A stretch of DNA of 64,000 bases, taken from NCBI GenBank assembly GCA_029216955.1, contig JANAVB010012195.1:571048-635047 (forward strand), written 5' to 3'. Positions 10,313 to 21,684 of the stretch are shown in pieces. The notes beneath the pieces are model-generated. The model made no database searches, was not told where the DNA came from, and saw nothing but the letters and a program-made list of their open reading frames with translations. Position 1 is the stretch's first letter, and each line of letters opens with the position of its first letter. A program made the position numbers and the translations under genes. Origin of the DNA: Iris pallida. Its lineage: Eukaryota; Streptophyta; Magnoliopsida; Asparagales; Iridaceae.

Positions 10313-12423
10313 AAATATTATCGGATAATAATGTTCAACCTCATGACTACAATATTGGCAAGCAAAACATGCATGTATACATGGCATGTAAGTATGATAC
10401 CACCTTAAACATGAACAAGATCTTTCATCTAACCGTACAACATATGTTCTACTTGATGCACGGTCTAATATTTCAAACAAATAACTATCAATTCGTAATA
10501 TTTGAAGTTGATGTCTCTCGTTGGTAATAGATGTCATAGTCTTTAACATCTTTGGACAATAACTCGTATCTAAATTTTGAGCATGATTCCTGTTTTTGTC
10601 ATAAAGTGTTATAATCTTGGCTCTAATCCATCGAGAAGTGTCGTTATTGGTTTATCACGTAAACTCTTAATCTAATTGTTAAAACATTCAGCAAGGTTAG
10701 AAGTGTTAATATCTAATCTAGAACAATGAGCATATGCTGTAATCCAATGTACAAAATGACGATTTTCATCAAGTGTCGTTATTGGTTTATCACGTAAACT
10801 CTTAATCTAATTGTTAAAACATTCAGCAAGGTTAGAAGTGTTAATATCTAATCTAGGACAATGAGCATATGCTGTAATCCAATGTACAAAATGACGATTT
10901 TCATCATTTGTACCGATTAGCCAATTGTACATCGTAATGTTCTCAGCTTTAATTATTTTGAACAAGTACTGTGCATCTGTTTTATTATACGATCTAGCAA
11001 GCGAATCTAACAATCGATAAAAATTTTTCTCTCTCACAATAGACTTCATATTCTGCTTAAAATGTTGAATGCAAAAAAAATGAGGCGATTCTGGAAAATA
11101 TCTCGCATAGCATGTATTAATCCTTTTTGCTTGTCATATAAATAAAATTCTACTCCAATCATTAAAATAACTTTCAAATGATAGTCTAAGAGCATTTAAA
11201 AACCAAGACCAAGAATCAGTATTTTCACCTTCGGCAACAACATAAGCAATAGGATACAATTGATAATTAGGATCATGAGCACAAACAATAAATAAAATAT
11301 CTTTATTTGGATGAAAGAAAAGTGGCATCAGTGCTAATGATAGGTAAACAACCCCTTAAAAATCCATCAATGCACGCCTTGAAGCAAATAAACATTCTCT
11401 CAAATTTGTTGCTTTCGGAAGTCTTAAGAAAATATCTACTACCTGGATTCGACTCCATGATTCTAAAACTGTACTCCTCAAGACCAGCATATGCCTCAAC
11501 ATAACTACCATTTATTTCACGTAATGCTATTTTTCGGGCTCCCCATGCTTTAGAGTATGTAATATGTATACGATGTTCTCTAAATATATCCTTTACAATT
11601 TGTGATGCACTATATGACGGATTATCTCTAATTGATTCAACTTTTTGTCTTAACCCATGCAGCGGTAGCTAGTCGATGACGTCCTGTCGTAAGTTCACTT
11701 AAACAAGAATGACGACTTTCTAGTGTACTAACTTTAACTATTTGTCCTTTTCCTATGGATTTGGCATATACTTTCCAATGACAATTATGTTTATCACAAT
11801 TATATATAATTCCATGGGAATTATTCATAGCACTGGCTGAATAACTAAAATTATGCTGAATTGCTAAACTAATAAAACTTCTAAATTTTGAACGACTGTC
11901 GAATGTTTGCCCTACAAATAATTCAGGAGTGCTAGAATTATCAATATCATCATCATCTATCTCATAACCAGTATTTTCAATTAAATCGTCACTATTTTCA
12001 TTGTCCTCATCATCATCATCAATCATCATCATCATCATTATGTTCATCTAGTAAGGGAGAAATTGTTTGAGAAGAAGAACTAGCACATGTGTTAACATGT
12101 GGGTAATTAGAAACAAATTCACCATTAGTTCTATTAACAAATGATGAAACTTGAGTAACATATAAACTAATATAAGGTGATTGCGAATTAATCACAAGAA
12201 TAAAATTTCATGCTTCTTCACCATCTATTAATAAACATGTGGAACCAAAAACAAACTTTAAAATAAATTAATAATTAATAGAAAAACGCGCTGAAATTAA
12301 ATTGCGTAAATTTTCTAAAGTAATATGACGATAAGTTGTAAAAAATTGGGTGTCAGCTCTTTCGTAAGTTAACCCATTTACTCTACCACCATGTGAGCAT
12401 GCTATTTTAATATTATGATCCAT
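10313..12423 (-). pseudogene. MULE (Mutator-like) transposase, degenerate
   Basis: Read from ATG 12423 downwards, the product starts with a short PB1-like segment (about 12423-12300). A DDDD/E-rich acidic stretch follows (about 12040-11960). Next is the MuDR DNA-binding domain (11940-11650), then the MULE transposase core. The core shows STDATFL near 11320-11300, then PIAYVVAEGEN and DSWSWFL near 11250-11190. A SWIM-type zinc finger (CSCLRWYHTYMPCIH) lies near 10430-10370. The order and spacing fit a MudrA-like protein. Breaks include a frameshift near 11640, others around 11310 and 11100, and a tandem duplication at 10636-10905. The 3' end is lost in the AT repeat and N gap. I could not identify terminal inverted repeats. 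Confidence 0.85.
10636..10905. repeat. 135-bp tandem duplication inside the MULE gene
   Basis: 10636-10770 and 10771-10905 are direct repeats with one or two mismatches (for example AGAACA versus AGGACA). The length is a multiple of three, so the duplication itself does not shift the frame. It could be a recent slippage event or an assembly error. Confidence 0.9.
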
Positions 12424-12469
12424 GAGAAAAAAAGTACTTTGATAATTTTTATCTAATAGAGAGCGAGAA

Positions 12470-12592
12470 CTTGTAAGAGGGAGAGACTAGCTTCCGTAAG
12501 GAGTTGGAAGCTTGTAAGAGGGAGAGACTAGCTTCCGTGAGTAGTTGGAAGCTTGTAAGAGGGAGATACTAGCTTCTGTGAGAAGTTGGAGC
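12470..12592. repeat. 41-bp tandem repeat, three units
   Basis: The units start at 12470, 12511 and 12552, each with CTTGTAAGAGGGAGA...CTAGCTTC. They lie in the presumed 5' leader of the MULE transposase (minus strand), about 50-170 bp upstream of its ATG. Confidence 0.85.
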
Positions 12593-12739
12593 TTCCAAGC
12601 TTCAGAGAAGTGCTTTTGTGAGAGAGAGAGAGAGGAGAAAGAGTAATGTGTTTGTGTAGAGAGAGAGTTAAGCATTGCAATAAATAGGAGGAAAGCGAAT
12701 TTGAAATGTAGCCGTTTGCAGGTAGCCGTTGGTGTGTCA

Positions 12740-12762
12740 GCACGCCACCAATGGTGGCGTGC
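12740..12762. repeat. Short perfect hairpin
   Basis: Ten-base arms GCACGCCACC and GGTGGCGTGC surround a 3-base loop. It lies between two GTAGCCGTT repeats at the start of a minisatellite region. Function unknown. Confidence 0.7.
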
Positions 12763-12764
12763 AC

Positions 12765-13010
12765 ATCCTGACACTCCACAATATAGCCGTTTGTAGCCGT
12801 TGGTATCCTGACACTCCACATGGGCGCTACACGACACTCCACTACTCATGGCACGACCCCCGACACTCCACTACTCATGGTGCGTCCCATGACACTCCAC
12901 TACTCATTGCACACCCTCCATCACACTCCATGCGCGCCCAACCAACCACACTCCACCACCCATGACACTCCATTACTCATGGAGCACCACTCATGACACT
13001 TTATCACTCA
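12765..13010. repeat. GACACTCC...ACTACTCATGG minisatellite
   Basis: Irregular tandem units of about 30-40 bp share GACACTCCACTACTCATGG. The array resumes at 13222-13260 after the Helitron-like insertion. The short reading frames across it are by-products of the repeat. Confidence 0.75.
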
Positions 13011-13221
13011 TCTATTCTACTATATAATAGGAAAACTTAGATGGTGAAACTTTTGAATTTCGAAAATACCCTTACATACTTATACTAATTAAAAATAGTT
13101 CATTAATTTTAATAAGGACAACTTAGTAATTAGGAAGACTACCCTTTGGTCTTCCTAAAGAGTCTTTCTAAACTAATTAAGAAATGTTAAAATACGTGCA
13201 AGGCACGTGCACATATGCTAG
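13011..13221 (+). mobile_element. Short non-autonomous Helitron-like element
   Basis: It begins TCTATTCTACTATATAATAG immediately after an A. It ends with a GC hairpin (ACGTGC-AAG-GCACGT, near 13194-13208) followed about 10 bp later by CTAG and a host T. TC...hairpin...CTRR inserted between A and T is the Helitron signature. It has no coding capacity and no target duplication, as expected. It splits the minisatellite. Confidence 0.6.
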
Positions 13222-13484
13222 TCATGATACTTCATTACTAATGGAGCACCACTCCCCCACCACACTCCTCTGCAGTACCCAAACCCCCAGCACGCTATGG
13301 AAAATGTAGTTTCGTTACCCAAATTGAAATTTTTTCAAACTTGTTATTTTTTTACAATTTCGTTAATTTTTTTTACTCTGTATGAAAAGTTTAATTATTT
13401 TTATTATTATTATTAATCAATAAAATATATATGACTTAGACGATTTAATTTTTTAATTTTAAGTCGTAGGTCCTCGAACGTAAA

Positions 13485-13612
13485 GAGTTGGGCCGGAGTC
13501 GGATCGTCCTTGAATGCAAAACATGTAAATTTCAGCCGTTGGATGTTCCGATCCAGTGTTCTCAGTTCTGTTTTAGGGTTAGGGTTTACAAAAAAACCTA
13601 TAAAAGGAGCTC
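13485..13612 (+). promoter_or_regulatory. Housekeeping-type plant promoter (site II, telo-box, TATA)
   Basis: A TGGGCC site II element (13489-13494), a telo-box AGGGTTAGGGTTT (13575-13587) and a TATA box TATAAAAG (13599-13606) lie in order on the plus strand, followed by a CT-rich leader. This combination is typical of plant ribosomal-protein and translation genes. The nearest downstream coding potential is weak, so the promoter may be a relic or captured fragment. Confidence 0.5.
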
Positions 13613-14130
13613 ATTTCCTCTATTCTTCAAGCCTCTCCTATCCGCCACTCTCATCGTCGAGTTTTATAAAACTTTTTTTTTTCCCCTTTCAATTTACACT
13701 TCCAAACTCCAAAACTCCAGATTTTTCTCTATGGTTCCAAAAGTTCTCTCCCTCTCTAGCAAGAATCCCTAATTTATTTAATTTATTGTAGATTAATTTG
13801 CACGTTGCACCCCGGGCTTCTCTGATTTTACAAAAACCTGACGATGAGAGCCCCAATGCTCGTGCCAGATCCACCAAGCCGTCCAGTGTTGCAGTTCTGG
13901 AATCGTCCATTCGAATTGACAGAATTGTGTCAACGCGACGGCTAAATCTCTTTTTTTTTTTCCTTTCACAAAAGCCCTTTCTTTTTCTTTATTTTAGTGC
14001 TCGTTTCGCCTCCTCTCACCTCTAGCTTTTGGAAAATTTTCATTTTTCCAAAGAGCTCAGTCCTTGAGGCGTAGATCGAAGTCGGTGGGGTTCAACGGGG
14101 GCTTCCTCTTCTCCATGGGTTTGCCTCTAA
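13613..14130 (+). other. CT-rich leader and possible exon fragments of an unidentified gene
   Basis: Pyrimidine-rich leader DNA is followed by a short open stretch (about 13798-13965, Ser/Arg-rich in one frame) and a GC-rich stretch ending in CTCCATGGGTTTG near 14115-14126, which resembles an exon-intron border. I do not recognise the product, and no continuous reading frame links these pieces. It may be the 5' end of a host gene whose body is missing, or a gene fragment carried by the neighbouring MULE. Confidence 0.35.
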
Positions 14131-15235
14131 ATCTCTCTCCATATTTATTTTCTATTCAAAAAAGCCTTTTTTTTTCTGTTATTTGCGTTGGCTGTGATTA
14201 GAACATACCCGCGCTTCTGAGATTCGTCGCTGAAGCACAAGGGAAAATAATGGTTGAATTTCTTAATATGAGCCGATCTGCAAAATTTGACTTCTTGCTG
14301 GGGGTTTTTGTTGTAAATTTGTTGGCTGTGATGATTTTTACATACAGCTTTATGCCAGTTCTGCTTCAGAGAATTCTTGATTGAGAAAGCTGATTAAAAA
14401 ACTGAGCCATGTTCTTATTTTATTAAATGATAAGGGTGTAGTTGTAGAAAATTTGAGTTTTTAAAAAAAAGAATTTGCCAATGATGAAACTTATATATTG
14501 TTGAGTTGTAGGTTGGTTTCAAAACCCTCTCCCTACATTTTAAATGACGTCAATATAGCTTCCATCGTTTGAGGGAATCGATATAATTTTACTGAAAGGA
14601 TTCTAATATGAATATTATCTTTATTTTTTTTATTTTAGAGTCCATGATGTATGTTTCTTGTAGTGGCTTTGCATGTATAATAGTCGAATTAATTGTATTA
14701 TTGTTATTTTGTGCTAGTTAATTTAGTCTATATTGTTGCTTTTAGGACGTGAGTGAATTAATTTCTTTTCCACATACTTTTCATAGAAAATAGTTATTTT
14801 CATGGAAAATAATATTTTTGTATGGGTCGGACAAGTTTCATTTGCAACTATTTTAGAAGAAAATATAAAAAAATGGTAGTTTTTTGGAAAATAATTCTAT
14901 GAAAAATATTTTTCATGGAAAAAATCCAATCAAACAATGCCCAAACAAAGCCCAATGGAAAATAGTAAGATCATAAAAATTTATAATTGGACATGTTATG
15001 AATGTACTTCTGAGACATCTTGCAATTTTTTTGTAACTTTTGATTTTTGTACCTATACATTAACTTGTGTTGTCATCAGCTTCTTCTACCGATATAGACG
15101 AGATTGGAGTTAAATAACAGCACGACATCTTCTCTTTATTGAATTATTATTGCAATATGATTGTCCAAATCGACCTGTCGAGTTCCGATTAAAATTTCTT
15201 GTTTACGTGTGAAATTTTTAATGGTTTGAATTTTT
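14131..15235. other. Gene-less AT-rich stretch
   Basis: I see no coding sequence. The texture (T-rich, short open frames) is compatible with an intron or degenerate intergenic DNA. Around 14780-14930 several variants of TTTTCATGGAAAATA occur in both orientations, giving weak local hairpins. Confidence 0.5.
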
Positions 15236-17482
15236 AATGGAGGCAAGACTATTAAGAGAAACAAGAACGTAGGTATGGGGTAGGTATGGGATAGGTATGG
15301 GAAGAGGCTTCTTTTTCTCTCTTTAATTCTGCTTTCAGCAGGCTGTTGATTCTTGTATTCATAGTTTCTCTTGGGGAAGTTTTCAAGATTTATCCAGATT
15401 AGGTCTTGATTGTTCATTCATGTATCCACTGATACGTGTTCGATACGGACACGTATTGGACACGAAACTTAGGGTTAGCTATACCTACAGTTGGGATAGG
15501 CTAGGGCTTCCTAAATATGTAATCAAAATCCTATTTTATGGTGTGGATTAGAAATTACCTATGGGTTTGCAATGGCTCAAAAAGTTCCAATGTGAGTGTG
15601 GAGCTACCAAAACTGCTTCAAATTGCGAGTGTGGAGCTACCAAAACTGCTTCAAATTGCTTAGAAAAAGTGCAAATATTCTAAGGAGGCTAGCCCTAAAT
15701 TTTAGGAGATATTAAATAGTGGGGGAGGATTTTTTCAAAATATTCTAAGGAGGTTAGTCCTAAATTTTAGGAGATATTAAATAGAGGGGGAGGACTAGGT
15801 TGGCCGGCCATGGGGTGTGTGTTGGGCTAGGGTTTACATGGAGTTTGGTTTTGGGCCTCTATGGGCTTAAGTCATAAATCATGATTTGTGAAATCACAAG
15901 CCATTCTCTATTCAAAATAATTCCTATTTTCTTCTAATAAATTCTAATTCTAATGAGTTGGATATCACTTAGGTCAAGCTAGGGTTACACACTTTAACCA
16001 AGTAGTCATGATCTAGGTTAGCTTCTAAGACAGTCTCCTAAGACATCCTGAGTCAAAGTCAATAATAGCACCAAATCAATTATACTAAAAATCACTTAAA
16101 ATTCTAATAATTATAATTAATACTAAATAATTCCAAATAATTCTAAAATTTTAAAAATGACCAAAATATCCTCAAGCTAGAAATGTGGTAGTGACAAATC
16201 TACCCCCTTAAAATAATTTCGTTCTCGAAATTAAAGCGCGAAACTAACTGCTGAGAAGGATAGAAAAGTATACCTCAAGGTCCAAAAAGATAGGGGTACT
16301 GCTTGCGCATCTCATCCTCCCGCTCCCAGGTCGACTCTCTTGGAGAAAGATGCCTCCACGCGACGCGAACCAAGGGTATCACCTGTTTTTTCAGCACTTT
16401 CTCTCGGCGATCCAGAATCTCCACAGGCTGCTATGGATAACTGAGAGTAGGTCTAACCTCAATCTCTGAATGATCGAGCACATGGTTAGGGTCAGCCACG
16501 TACCGTCTCAACTGTGATACGTGGAATACGTTGTGAACTCCAACTAGTGCAGATGGCAAGTCTAGCAGTGCAGGTGGCAAGTCTAGCCTGTATGCCATGT
16601 CACCGACTCTCCCTCTAATTAATGTCTCCTAAAATTTAGGGTATGTCTCCTAAAATTTAGTGCTAGCCTTCTTAGCATGTTTGCAAGTTTGAAGAAGAGG
16701 TAAACCCTTTCTTCCCCAATCCATAACTCTTTCATTCCAACTCATTTTTTTCCTAATTTCTTGCAATGGATTCTAATTGCTGTGCTCTTTATGTCCATGG
16801 TGAGAAATTTCAGGGAAGATCCAATTTGAAGAAGTTTTGGTAACTTGATGATCCACTTAGGGCTTTTTGAGCCATTGTAAACCCATCAAGTGTCCTGTAG
16901 GCGGCGGTTGCTGGAAAGGCGTCTCTGGGATGACAGGACTTTGTCTGTGCACTGGTGGAGGGGCTCCTCCAAAGACAGCTGAAACACCATAAAATAGGAT
17001 TTTGATTGCATATTTAGGAAGCCCTAGGCCTATCCTAACTGTAGGTATAGCTAACCCTAGGTTTCGTGTTCAATACGTGTTCGTATCGGACACGTATCAG
17101 TGGATACGTGAATGTGTTTGATGAAATGCCCCAAAGGGCATTTCAAATTGATTTCTGGAATATTTTTGAATAGGAAATTAGGGTTTAGGCTCATTTATTA
17201 ATTTCTGGTGTTCTGAGTTGATATTGGTGTCGTGTCGTATTGGACACGGGAACACACGGGTGCAACATACGTGCGGTGTAGTGTCTTCCCCTGTTGTTCG
17301 GGGTCTCCTGTGCACAACGCACACCACTTGGACACGGAATTTTTGACACGTGTTGGGGTCATGACTGACACGAGATTCCCAAAGTGATACGACCTCTCGT
17401 GTTGTATTTTAATTAAGATTTTAATTTATATAATTAATATGGACGATTATAATTTATAATGTATAGTAGTCTTGCCTCCATT
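15236..17482. repeat. Inverted LTR relic around a chromovirus tail
   Basis: 15420-15545 is the reverse complement of 16988-17113 (about 125 bp, few mismatches). Further inverted matches lie inside (15556-15590 with about 16855-16885; 15640-15715 with 16630-16700) and outside (15236-15250 with 17468-17482). The left part reads as the LTR of a minus-strand gypsy element starting near 16199. The right part reads as an LTR R/U5-like segment on the plus strand. The left arm has two local tandem duplications (about 15592-15660 and 15672-15792). Confidence 0.65.
16275..16618 (-). pseudogene. Ty3/gypsy chromovirus integrase tail and chromodomain fragment
   Basis: The minus strand reads through the conserved post-integrase segment (VFHVSQLRRYV near 16530-16500) and a Tekay/Del-type chromodomain ending in a STWE...EMRKQYPYLFGP-like motif, then TGA at 16277-16275. 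About 40 bp beyond the stop, a purine-rich tract (TTAAGGGGGTAGAT on the minus strand, near 16200-16213) looks like the polypurine tract, with the LTR starting TGTCAC just after it. The 5' end of the fragment (about 16570-16600) has a 21-24 bp in-frame duplication. The rest of gag-pol is missing. Confidence 0.75.
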
Positions 17483-18182
17483 TTTATTGATGAAACAATT
17501 GTTATCAAAACTATTGTAAACCTCAATACACACAAAGTGCACTATTGTAAACCTATAGTCAAGATAGACTAATGCCAGATTACACTACAACCTTACCGAT
17601 GGTTTGTTCAACTCCATTTAGGTTGCGAACCATTTATATGTCCCACCAGGAACTGATAATATGATCTTCTGCGTGACACTACACACCATATTGTCTACAA
17701 TGTACAATATCAAACAATTATATTAATAGTATAACAATATAATATACAAACATTTGTCCATCTGATTCTCATTCAAAAAAGATAAGCAAATCTAGTTTAT
17801 AAAAAAGTGATGTTTTTAGTATACAACCCTAACAATATATTTGCTGGACCGAATTCGGTCAGCATGATTTTCAGATATCTATAAATAGCGCTCCATTTTT
17901 TTAATTTCATTCACTAATTCAAAACTTGTTATTTTCAATACTCTCAGCTCTACACTTTCCTATCACCAAGTACCAACTCCAAGCCTTCTAGTACCAATTA
18001 GAAAGTTCAATTAGAAGTCTCAAAGAGTTGTAAAAGCTTGAATATCCAAGTTGTGATTCAATGTGTTGTTAAGTCAGCGAGTCCATCACCTTGTTAGCAA
18101 TCACCCAAATAACACTCGTATTATACGCAATTTTTTTTGTATATTTCAGAAACGTATAATACTTGCGTACTTTTGAATGATC
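17114..18182. other. Gene-less stretch with a promoter-like spot
   Basis: There is no coding sequence. 17220-17400 is rich in GTGTC/GACAC repeats. 17875-17895 contains CTATAAATAGCGCTCC, a good TATA box, followed by a leader-like sequence to about 18100. This may be an old LTR, but no partner or terminus was found. Confidence 0.4.
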
Positions 18183-18190
18183 CAAATTAG

Positions 18191-18716
18191 TAGGACTGGA
18201 CATACGGGTCTAGGACCCGCGGTTCCAATCCGAACCGAACCGTAAAACACCCAAACAAGTCGGGTCAGAAATTTCAAAACTGAAACGGGACGGGCCCTGT
18301 GATATGAACGGTTCGGGACAGGTCATACTTTGAAAACACAAGGGGCCTCGACCGGGCCCGTTTGTAAGGGTAGTACAGTAAATTTAAATTTTTGTATAGT
18401 TTTGTATAGGGATAGTCTCTCAGGTGTTTTTTTTTTTGAATAAAGTGATTTTTAATGTTTGATTACAGGTGATTTTTTTTGTACAATTTTGTTACTTTTG
18501 TATAAGGATAGTTTTCTTACTTTTGTATATAATTTTTTTGTATGTGGCAAATTTTAGACCCGTATGAACCCACGGGTTATTGTGGATTGGATCCGTTTCC
18601 AACGGGTCGAGTCAGGTCTGATTCTAAAAATAAATTAATCCGCTCCGCCCCGTTAAAGTACGGGTCAAGTTCGGGTCTACAAATTTTGGGCCCGGTCCGA
18701 CCCGTGCCCAGCCCTA
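18191..18716. mobile_element. Non-autonomous hAT-type element, 526 bp
   Basis: Perfect 8-bp target duplications CAAATTAG lie at 18183-18190 and 18717-18724. The terminal inverted repeats start TAGGACTGGACATACGGGTC and (other end, inverted) TAGGGCTGGGCACGGGTC. Internal sequence is rich in CGGGTC/GACCCG and poly-T. No transposase is present. An 8-bp duplication with TAGGG-type ends fits the hAT superfamily. Confidence 0.85.
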
Positions 18717-18724
18717 CAAATTAG

Positions 18725-20114
18725 TACGTAAAATTTAAACATGCGACATTTTAAAACGTATTCGATATAAATTATTGAAAAATTTGGAAAAAAATATGGT
18801 GGAAATATGTTTAATTAGCCAAATTTGACAAATGTGAAGTTTTAACATCAATATTTGTTTTTTTTGAATAATTGACCAATTTTTTAACATATTTTATTTG
18901 CATTGAACCAATTTATACTCGTACTAGCGTCGTCCCGAATTTTTCTCGTTTGCCAAATTGCTAACAAGATAAAAGCTCATGGCCGTAACAAGATAAAAGC
19001 TCATGGCCGAAAGAAGTCTACGAGTTCTTCATATCAAAACTCATGATTGTAAGAAGTCGGAATCAAAGCACATAGTATACATTTCAAAATAGAGAAGATA
19101 TTAAATTTTCAAAGTACCGTTGTAGTTTGGGGGTATGAAATATTTCTATTCTGTAATTTTTTGCAAAGATTTCTATGCAATTTGTTGCATATTTGGATGT
19201 TATGGGTTCAACTACAATGGGTTGTTTTTCTTGTTATCCAATTCCAGGTGTAAATTCACAAATACAATAGCACCAGAAAGAACATAAAACCTTCCCAATT
19301 CATTAAATGTCCAATTAATTATATACATTTCTAACACTAGTCTACATGTACGTACAAGTATTTTACTTAGAATATCATAAGATCAGTTGTCGCATTTCCA
19401 TCTTTTCCAAATGACTATTTATGTGTTTGTGCTTTTTTTACAATGCCAAAAGATTCGAAGTACAAATTTTATTTTTTTAATTTTCTTTTGAGAATAATAA
19501 CCTTTAAAAAATGGTAACGACATAAAAAATTATTACCATTGGAACATGAAGAGTTGTATAAAAAAAAAATCATAGCATGTAAATTTTATTATTTTGACTC
19601 TTAAACATAAATGACATTCAAGTTGACAGAATGACATTATGTTTATAAAATACTGGTATTTTAGAAATTCAAAAGTTTTACCACCAAGTTTCCTATTATA
19701 TAGTAGAATAGATAAAGAACACAAACTTGATAAACTTAAAACTCTTCATTATAACCATTTTCACACAAAGAAGAAAACATTATTCACGTACATGCATTTA
19801 TTTCATTAAAACTCTATGAAAATACATGAGCCAACTACCAATAAGAAATGTTCTTGCATGAACCAAGTCCCCAGTTTTCCGACTTCTCACTACACTATTG
19901 GCATCAATATTTTACATCATTGTAGATTGATTATATAAACAAAACAATATAGTCACCAAGTGAAAACCTGAATTAGTTGTGCTCTTATTCAACTCATCGA
20001 ATATCACGACACTCAATATCAATCTTAATATAGGGATACTAAATGATTTATTTGATTCAAAAAATGATTTACAATTTGTAGAAATCACTATTATTTTGGA
20101 ACTAGACAGTAATA

Positions 20115-20160
<46 letters not shown>

Positions 20161-20485
20161 ATTTGCCTCAGCATGTGCCATTTGATGTCATTTGGTTGTA
20201 GGAGATCCAAGTAGGTTCTCCCTGGTTAACAGGGTCTTGGACCAACCTACACCTCATAATTTCAAGCATTTCATCATTGGCAAATTCTTTAGAAACAGAT
20301 ATTAAAATGTAATATAAAACAGATAATTTGTAAACTTAACTCTTCATTTGTACAATCTAATCTTGATAATTATATTTATGATACTGGCTTTGAATTTTTT
20401 TTTTTTTACCAAATATTAAACAATACAAAGAGTTCCACAAGACACTGTTTGGAAATGATTGCATGCCAATTGAATTAGATTGCAA

Positions 20486-20550
<65 letters not shown>
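18725..20550. other. Gene-less AT-rich stretch with two TA microsatellites
   Basis: It contains a small direct repeat AAGATAAAAGCTCATGGCCG (18967 and 18991), a TA array at about 20111-20157, and a second at 20491-20550 that directly abuts the CACTA terminus. A short exon-like open stretch on the minus strand around 20190-20265 could not be assigned. Confidence 0.5.
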
Positions 20551-20553
<3 letters not shown>

Positions 20554-20564
20554 TACTAAAATAA

Positions 20565-21015
20565 TCCCTTTTAGCGACGTCAAAGTACGTCGCTAAAAAG
20601 GGGAAATTCGTCGCTAATTTCTATTATCGACGTATTTAGCGATGAAAAATGGATGTCGCTTATAGGCTTGTCGCAGATTACAATTTGGTCGCAATTCGTC
20701 GCTAGTTGCGACGTCACATCTCGTGTCGCTAGACGTCGCTATATGAGCGACAGATAGCGACGTCATTATACGTCGCCAGTATAGCGACGTAGGGCGACCA
20801 CTTAGCGACGCCGTCAACTTTACATATGATGACATGGCATGGCAGCCACGTCAGCATATTAGCGACGCCTAGCAACATCTTTAGCGACGTTTGGCTCTAT
20901 ACACGTCAGCATTATAGCGACGTGTAGCGGCGTGACGTCACTATGTTGCGACGTATAGCGACGTGTACTGGACGTCGCAAAACGTCGCAGAACGTCGCTA
21001 TACGTCGCAGATATT
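20565..21015. promoter_or_regulatory. GCGACG subterminal repeat cluster
   Basis: About 450 bp carry more than twenty GCGAC/GTCGC motifs in both orientations, many as TAGCGACGT. In En/Spm elements, subterminal arrays of this kind bind the TNPA protein and bring the ends together. The same motif family occurs next to 23669, 10097 and 35893. Confidence 0.75.
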
Positions 21016-21043
21016 CTAAAAAAATTAAAAAAAATATAATTGG

Positions 21044-21388
21044 TATCTTTGTTATGCTGTGTGTCTGTGTTTACAGTGTGTGTGAAGTGCAGTGTTCGAA
21101 CCATCGACAGTTTCGCTTACTGTTCTAAGTTTTATCTTGGATAGAAAGAGCAACAGTTCAGGGTGCACTTCTCAGAGCTTCCTCTTCACGTCCTTCACCT
21201 TCTCGGGAACCTTTACGACGTCTCGAGAAAGTGAAGGACGTGAAAATGAAGCTCTCAGAAGTACACCCTGAACTGTTGCTCTTTCTATCCAAGATAAAAC
21301 ATACAACATTAATCGAAACTGTCGATGGTTCCGAACACTGCATTTCACATTCACTGTAAACACAGACACACATCATCACAAAAATACA
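21044..21388. repeat. 165-bp-arm hairpin inside the CACTA complex
   Basis: Left arm about 21044-21205 and right arm 21224-21388 are inverted copies (about 90% by eye) with an 18-bp loop. The outer part includes TGTGTGTCTGTGTTTACAGTG in both arms. It lies between the terminal GCGACG cluster and the 3' end of the TNPA-like gene. No coding sense. Confidence 0.85.
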
Positions 21389-21684
21389 CATTATATTTTA
21401 TAAAATTTCGGCAGCACCTCCTTTGTATATCAGATCATCGCTTATAACCCAGCGTAGGTATATTTGTCATCCCCGTCGCAGATATCACAAAGTAAATATC
21501 ATAATAAAAATAGGAGGCAGTGCAAAAGTAAATATCACAGACACACATCCTCACAAACATCCAATAGAGTCAAATAAAAATGGAAGATGATAAAAAGTCT
21601 CCACCAAGTGTATAAACAAAAGTGTACCAATAAACAATTTGTCCATAGGGCCAATACATACAAGTCATAAAAAAATCAATAAAA

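Noticed and set aside
17870..18100. Endogenous pararetrovirus promoter
   Set aside because: Only a TATA box and a leader-like texture are visible; no viral coding sequence is nearby.
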